Source: Clostridiales bacterium (GTDB lineage Bacteria > Bacillota > Clostridia > Lachnospirales > Lachnospiraceae). Taken from it: a stretch of DNA of 11,658 nt. The translations under genes were made by a program, and so were the position numbers. This document shows positions 7,387 through 11,658 of this stretch, in pieces (the first letter of the stretch is position 1; every line of letters starts with the position of its first letter). A model generated the notes under the pieces. It worked only from the letters and a program-made list of their open reading frames with translations. It was not told the DNA's origin and ran no database searches. The stretch covers positions 1 to 11,658 of the forward strand of contig JAJQIQ010000236.1 of the NCBI GenBank assembly GCA_021199135.1, written 5' to 3'.

Positions 7387-7415
7387 TTGAAATTTATTTG
7401 ATTTGATGTTACAAT
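7387..7415 (+). promoter_or_regulatory. Strong predicted promoter of the FapA-like operon
   Basis: TTGAAA (7387-7392), a 17-base spacer and TACAAT (7410-7415) with a TGn extended -10 at 7407-7409 make a near-ideal sigma-A-type promoter in the 86-base gap after valS. The start would be near 7422, and the leader about 39 bases. No operator-like repeat was seen. Confidence 0.7.
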
Positions 7416-7460
7416 GAATAATAAGTGACATTTTGGGGATATTTTGCGGGGAGAGACGAT

Positions 7461-8855
7461 ATGGATGTCGGCAGCGCAACTGGATTGACAGTCAGAATTT
7501 CATCAGATGAGATGGAAGCCTATCTCATGATTCCAGAGCCAGCTCCTGGGGTCATCTACACCAAGGATGACGTCGTGAGCGCACTGAGGGATGGCCGCGT
7601 CGTTATCGGCATTGACGACGCCGAGGTCGAGCGCATGGTAAACGGCCGTATTTACGGGCGTGAGGTGCGCGTGGCCCACGGGACCAAGCCGGTGGACGGG
7701 CAGGATGGATTCTTCCAATACAATTTCAATATGGACCTGAACCAGAAGCCGACGCTGCGCGATGACGGCTCCGTCGACTACTGGAGCATACACGCGATAG
7801 AGATGGTCGAGAAGGGGCAGGTCATCGCGGTGTACCACGACCCGCTCGACGGGGTGAACGGCATCGCCGTGACGGGCAGGGAGCTTTTGGCGAAGCGCGG
7901 CCGTCCGCAGCCTCCGCTGACGGGCAAGGGATTTTCGCGCGCGGAGGACGGCGTGACCTATGTCGCGGACGTCACCGGAAAGATTGAGATGGTGAACAAC
8001 CGCATCCAGGTCAGTGCGGTATATGAGGTCAGCGGCGACGTGGACCTCCACACCGGAAACATAGATTTCCGCGGCGATGTCGTCGTCCACGGGAACGTCC
8101 GCACCGGCGCGTCCGTCAAGGCGACCGGCACGATCACGGTGGACGGCATCTGCGAGGCCTGCACTATCGACGCGGGCAAGGACATCGTGCTCCGCGGCGG
8201 CGTGCTCGGCGCACACAAGGCGGTCGTGCGCTCGAAGGCCTGCATCCACGCGAAATTTTTCGAGTACAGCACGGTCGAGGCCGAGGGCTCGATTGACCTG
8301 ACCTCAGCCCTCAGCTGCAACATCGTAAGCTACGACCGCATCTTCGTGGTCGGCAGGCGGGCGAACATCGTCGGCGGCTACACCTACGCCTCTAGCGGCA
8401 TCGAGGTCGACACGCTCGGCAATGTGAACGAGGTCAAGACACAGATTCATGTCGGGACGAGCGCGGAGGTATTGAAGGAAGTCATATTCGTACAGAACAG
8501 GCTCGCGGAGTCCAACACCCTGATGGAGAAGATCACGGAGGGATTGCAGCAGTTCGACATCCTCGCGCGCGAGAAGGGCATAGACGTGAGCAAAGATGAG
8601 CGCAGGATTTCGCTCCTTCGGGCGAAGATGCAGAAGCAGGCGGAGATTGCCACCGACACCAAGGCGCTCGACAGGCTGAACGCCATCATTGAGCGCGGCA
8701 AGGGCATCGGGGTCTCTGTGCTCCACGACGTGTACCCGGGTACGATCATCACGATCGACCAGGCATCGCTCGTCGTCAAGGAGCAGTACAAGAGCATCGA
8801 GTTTCGCAAGCAGAAGGGCAGCGTCGTCATGATGGCGATGACGGACGTGGTCTAG
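7461..8855 (+). CDS. FapA-like (DUF342) beta-helix/coiled-coil protein
   Basis: This 464-residue cytoplasmic protein has the DUF342/FapA pattern. The N-terminal domain (about 1-180) includes GREVRVAHGTKPVDGQDG and EKGQVIAVYHDPLDGVNGIAVTG. A glycine-rich right-handed beta-helix follows at about 186-330, with repeats such as GDVVVHGNVRTGASVKATG and GGVLGAHKAVVRSKA. A long helical, probably coiled-coil stretch spans about 335-410, and a short beta-rich end follows. FapA is named from flagellar assembly work in Vibrio, but the family is widespread in non-flagellated Firmicutes and its role there is unknown; no flagellar gene is nearby. ATG 7461 is chosen because GGGGAG (7448-7453) precedes it by seven bases. 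An in-frame GTG at 7425 would add 12 residues but has no ribosome binding site and lies almost at the predicted transcription start. It is the first gene of a tight three-gene unit. Confidence 0.85.
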   Translation: MDVGSATGLTVRISSDEMEAYLMIPEPAPGVIYTKDDVVSALRDGRVVIGIDDAEVERMVNGRIYGREVRVAHGTKPVDGQDGFFQYNFNMDLNQKPTLRDDGSVDYWSIHAIEMVEKGQVIAVYHDPLDGVNGIAVTGRELLAKRGRPQPPLTGKGFSRAEDGVTYVADVTGKIEMVNNRIQVSAVYEVSGDVDLHTGNIDFRGDVVVHGNVRTGASVKATGTITVDGICEACTIDAGKDIVLRGGVLGAHKAVVRSKACIHAKFFEYSTVEAEGSIDLTSALSCNIVSYDRIFVVGRRANIVGGYTYASSGIEVDTLGNVNEVKTQIHVGTSAEVLKEVIFVQNRLAESNTLMEKITEGLQQFDILAREKGIDVSKDERRISLLRAKMQKQAEIATDTKALDRLNAIIERGKGIGVSVLHDVYPGTIITIDQASLVVKEQYKSIEFRKQKGSVVMMAMTDVV

Positions 8856-8865
8856 GAGCTTTAAA

Positions 8866-9012
8866 ATGATAAATTTTGAGGAAGAACTGAAGAATTTCAT
8901 GCCTAGCCTCGAGGTCGAGGAGGCGGAGGCGGCCATATACAATCACGACATGACAGACGTGACGGACATCATCACGGAAATCCTGCGCGAGGCGAGGGGT
9001 GGACGTCAATGA
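8866..9012 (+). CDS. Small acidic helical protein, 48 residues, unknown function
   Basis: This short gene begins at ATG 8866 (MINFEEELKNFMPSLEVEEA...) and ends at TGA 9010-9012. It is supported by three features: an AGGAG site at 8854-8858, seven bases upstream and overlapping the stop codon of the FapA-like gene; a four-base ATGA overlap with the next gene; and no alternative use of the 150-base gap. The protein is acidic and probably two helices (roughly 3-12 and 17-43), with no signal peptide, membrane segment or cysteine. I recognise no family. The placement suggests it is made together with, and perhaps binds, the FapA-like or TPR protein, which is inference. At 48 codons, automatic gene callers could easily miss it. 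Confidence 0.8.
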   Translation: MINFEEELKNFMPSLEVEEAEAAIYNHDMTDVTDIITEILREARGGRQ

Positions 9013-10379
9013 TATGTTACCGTTGCGGCATGGACGTGGGGAAGAAGGAGACTTGCCCCTCGTGCGGGGCCGACCTGCATGTTTTTTTCAAGGTAATCCG
9101 GATTTCTGACGCATACTACAACTGCGGCCTTGCGCAGGCGCAGGTGCACAACCTCTCGGGCGCGATCGAAAGCTTAAAAAGAAGCCTCAAGTTCAACAAG
9201 CGCAACATACCTGCGCGAAACCTCCTGGGGCTCGTCTACTACGAGATTGGCGAGACCGTTTCAGCCCTCAGCGAGTGGGTATTAAGCGAGAGCTACCAGC
9301 CGGACGGCAACGACGCGAACCGCTATCTCGAAGATGCGCAGCGCAATCGCAATCAGCTCGCCGCGATAAACCAGACCATCAAGAAATTTAACCAGGCGCT
9401 CTACTACTGCAGGCAGGACAGCCGCGACCTTGCGGTGATCCAGCTCAAGAAGGTGCTCTCGATGAACCCAAGGCTCGTCAAGGCGCACCAGCTTCTCGCG
9501 CTCCTCTACATCGAGGAGGACAAGCTCGACCTCGCGAAGAAGACGCTCCGCAGCGCCCAGAAGATCGACACGGACAACACGCTCACGCTCCGCTACATAA
9601 AAGAGGTAAACGCGCGGCTCAAGGAAGGCGCGCCGGAGAAAAAGAAAAAAAACGACGACCTGATCTCGTACCAGAGCGGCAACGAGACGATCATCATGCC
9701 CAAGCGGTTCAAGGAGTCATCCCTCGGCTCGACGGTCCTCTCCGTCGTGATAGGGCTCGCGGTCGGCGTGCTCGTGAGCGCCTTCCTCATTGTCCCAAGC
9801 GTCCGGAGCCAGGCGAACGAGGAAGCTCAGCAGAAGCTCATCGAGGCGAGCGACACCGTCTCCTCCAGTGCCCAGACGATAAAGGACCTGCAGGACCAGA
9901 TTGACGATTTGCAGACGCAGCTTGAGGAGAAGGAGCAGGAGGAGGCCGAGGTCGACACGGCACAGATCGACGCCTACGAGGACATGCTCGACGCCTACTC
10001 TGCCTACGCATCCGGGGACATCATATCCGCCGGGGCGCAGATAGATTCCATCGACACGTCCTACCTCTCGGCGCGGGCGAAGTCCATCTACAATTCCATG
10101 AAGGAGGTCGTGGATGAGCAGTACATAGAGGCTCTCTACGACGAGGGCTACGCTTTCTATGCGGACGGCGATTACGAGAGCGCGGTCATCGACCTGCAGA
10201 AGGTCGAGGATTATGACATGGACTATGCCGCCGGCAACGGGGCCTACTACCTCGCGCAGTCTTACCGCCGCGGCGGCGACCTCGACTCCGCGAGGGAGTA
10301 CTACCAGTATGTGCTGGACAATTATCCGGGGACGGAGCGCGCCAAGACCGCGAAGAATTACGTAAACGCGCAGGAATAG
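9009..10379 (+). CDS. Zinc-ribbon, TPR, single-pass membrane protein with a second TPR region
   Basis: This 456-residue protein starts at the ATG overlapping the previous stop (ATGA), with AGGGG at 8995-8999. An N-terminal zinc ribbon has C3-x2-C6 and C16-x2-C19 (MICYRCGMDV...TCPSCGADL). Helical TPR-like repeats occupy about 33-200, for example SGAIESLKRSLKFN and AVIQLKKVLSMNP. A Lys-rich linker (about 208-215) and one transmembrane segment (about 243-262, VLSVVIGLAVGVLVSAFLIV) follow. Next come a coiled coil (about 270-320) and further TPR repeats (about 325-456, EGYAFYADGDYESAVIDLQK, SYRRGGDLDSAREYYQYVL). Positive charge before the membrane segment predicts cytoplasmic N-terminus and external C-terminus, so repeats would lie on both sides. 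It probably serves as a scaffold that binds other proteins; the partner is unknown. It is the last gene of the FapA-like unit. Confidence 0.85.
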   Translation: MICYRCGMDVGKKETCPSCGADLHVFFKVIRISDAYYNCGLAQAQVHNLSGAIESLKRSLKFNKRNIPARNLLGLVYYEIGETVSALSEWVLSESYQPDGNDANRYLEDAQRNRNQLAAINQTIKKFNQALYYCRQDSRDLAVIQLKKVLSMNPRLVKAHQLLALLYIEEDKLDLAKKTLRSAQKIDTDNTLTLRYIKEVNARLKEGAPEKKKKNDDLISYQSGNETIIMPKRFKESSLGSTVLSVVIGLAVGVLVSAFLIVPSVRSQANEEAQQKLIEASDTVSSSAQTIKDLQDQIDDLQTQLEEKEQEEAEVDTAQIDAYEDMLDAYSAYASGDIISAGAQIDSIDTSYLSARAKSIYNSMKEVVDEQYIEALYDEGYAFYADGDYESAVIDLQKVEDYDMDYAAGNGAYYLAQSYRRGGDLDSAREYYQYVLDNYPGTERAKTAKNYVNAQE

Positions 10380-10405
10380 CGAAAAATTTTGCGCCCGCAC
10401 GAAGG

Positions 10406-10461
10406 CCTTGGACGGGGGCCCCGCTTGAGCTGCACCGTGAAGGTGAGTTTATATTTTTTTT
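10406..10461 (+). terminator. Possible terminator of the FapA-like operon
   Basis: CCTT (10406-10409) pairs with AAGG (10440-10443), and ACGG (10412-10415) with CCGT (10435-10438), around a small internal loop and a GC-rich apical region. A run of eight Ts follows at 10454-10461. The gap of about 10 bases between the stem and the T-run makes this weaker than a standard intrinsic terminator. It lies before the clpB promoter, where a terminator is expected. Confidence 0.4.
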
Positions 10462-10470
10462 ACAAATGAA

Positions 10471-10497
10471 TTAGCACTCACCTCTTGACAGTGCTAA
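10471..10497. promoter_or_regulatory. CIRCE operator (HrcA binding site)
   Basis: TTAGCACTC (10471-10479), nine bases, then CAGTGCTAA (10489-10497). The CIRCE consensus is TTAGCACTC-N9-GAGTGCTAA, so the left arm and the spacing are perfect and the right arm has one mismatch, in its innermost base. It overlaps the -35 of the clpB promoter, so bound HrcA would block RNA polymerase and release on heat or protein stress would allow expression. Confidence 0.93.
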
Positions 10498-10513
10498 CAA
10501 TGGATGGTATAAC
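10485..10513 (+). promoter_or_regulatory. clpB promoter
   Basis: TTGACA (10485-10490, perfect), a 17-base spacer and TATAAC (10508-10513, five of six). Its -35 is embedded in the CIRCE element. Transcription would start near 10520, outside CIRCE, leaving an untranslated leader of about 88 bases. Confidence 0.8.
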
Positions 10514-10570
10514 ACAGCATAGAAAGTAAAAAATTCAATGACACAAACATCAAACGGTATAGATATGGAA

Positions 10571-10590
10571 CCCGCTGCGGGAGCAGCGGG
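10571..10590 (+). promoter_or_regulatory. GNRA-capped hairpin in the clpB leader
   Basis: CCCGCTGC (10571-10578) and GCAGCGGG (10583-10590) pair perfectly around the tetraloop GGGA, which fits the GNRA rule. The stem ends four bases before the AAGGAGG ribosome binding site (10594-10600), seven bases from the ATG. There is no U-tract, so it is not a terminator. It leaves the ribosome site free, so it is not a classic RNA thermometer; message stabilisation is the simplest guess. Confidence 0.6.
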
Positions 10591-10607
10591 GAGAAGGAGG
10601 TGTTAGC

Positions 10608-11658
<1,051 letters not shown>

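Noticed and set aside
7425-7460. GTG start that would lengthen the FapA-like protein by 12 residues
   Set aside because: There is no ribosome binding site before it, and it sits about three bases after the predicted transcription start; ATG 7461 has GGGGAG at good spacing.
7503-8249. Minus-strand open frame of 248 codons opposite the FapA-like gene
   Set aside because: Shadow of a gene with clear family features; no ribosome site or motif supports it.
10441-10483. Inverted repeat AGGTGAGT / ACTCACCT with a T8 run in its loop, upstream of clpB
   Set aside because: The right arm is mostly the CIRCE left arm and spacer, and the T-run is in the loop and not after the stem, so it does not form a terminator; the pairing may be accidental.

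Overview
The window looks like chromosomal DNA from a GC-rich anaerobic member of the Clostridia, probably Lachnospiraceae-like. The evidence is a tandem pair of family-1 solute-binding lipoproteins, a YesL/DUF624 membrane protein, a YesN-type AraC response regulator, a non-flagellar DUF342/FapA-like protein, AGGAG-type ribosome binding sites, sigma-A-type promoters with TGn extended -10 elements, and a CIRCE operator at clpB. The organism assignment is inference. There is no tRNA, rRNA, CRISPR array, transposase or phage gene.

Region 1 (1-2942, + strand) is the end of a sugar-uptake locus. It holds the last 45 codons of one solute-binding protein, a complete paralogue (241-2031) and a DUF624 protein (2154-2864). 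The two binding-protein genes share their coding ends and an AT-rich 3' flank, so they look like a tandem duplication. The permeases and the first paralogue's 5' end must lie upstream of the window. The DUF624 gene seems to have its own promoter, interleaved with the hairpin behind the second binding protein. A bidirectional hairpin terminator at 2901-2942 separates this strand from the convergent response regulator.

Region 2 (2961-4725) is a minus-strand REC/AraC response regulator and the divergent control region it shares with valS. The likely model is that it senses carbohydrate through a histidine kinase not present here and controls the neighbouring transporter locus. A 26-bp dyad overlaps its own -10 element. 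No T-box leader is visible for valS.

Region 3 (4726-10461, + strand) is valS followed, from its own strong promoter, by a tight three-gene unit: a FapA-like beta-helix/coiled-coil protein, a 48-residue acidic protein, and a zinc-ribbon/TPR/transmembrane/coiled-coil/TPR protein. The ribosome binding site of the small gene overlaps the first gene's stop codon, and an ATGA overlap joins the second and third. This unit is the best candidate for a poorly described system in the window.

Region 4 (10380-11658) is the control region and first 350 codons of clpB, which runs off the end. A near-perfect CIRCE operator overlaps the -35 of a strong promoter, which indicates HrcA heat-shock control. A GNRA-capped hairpin sits just before the clpB ribosome binding site.
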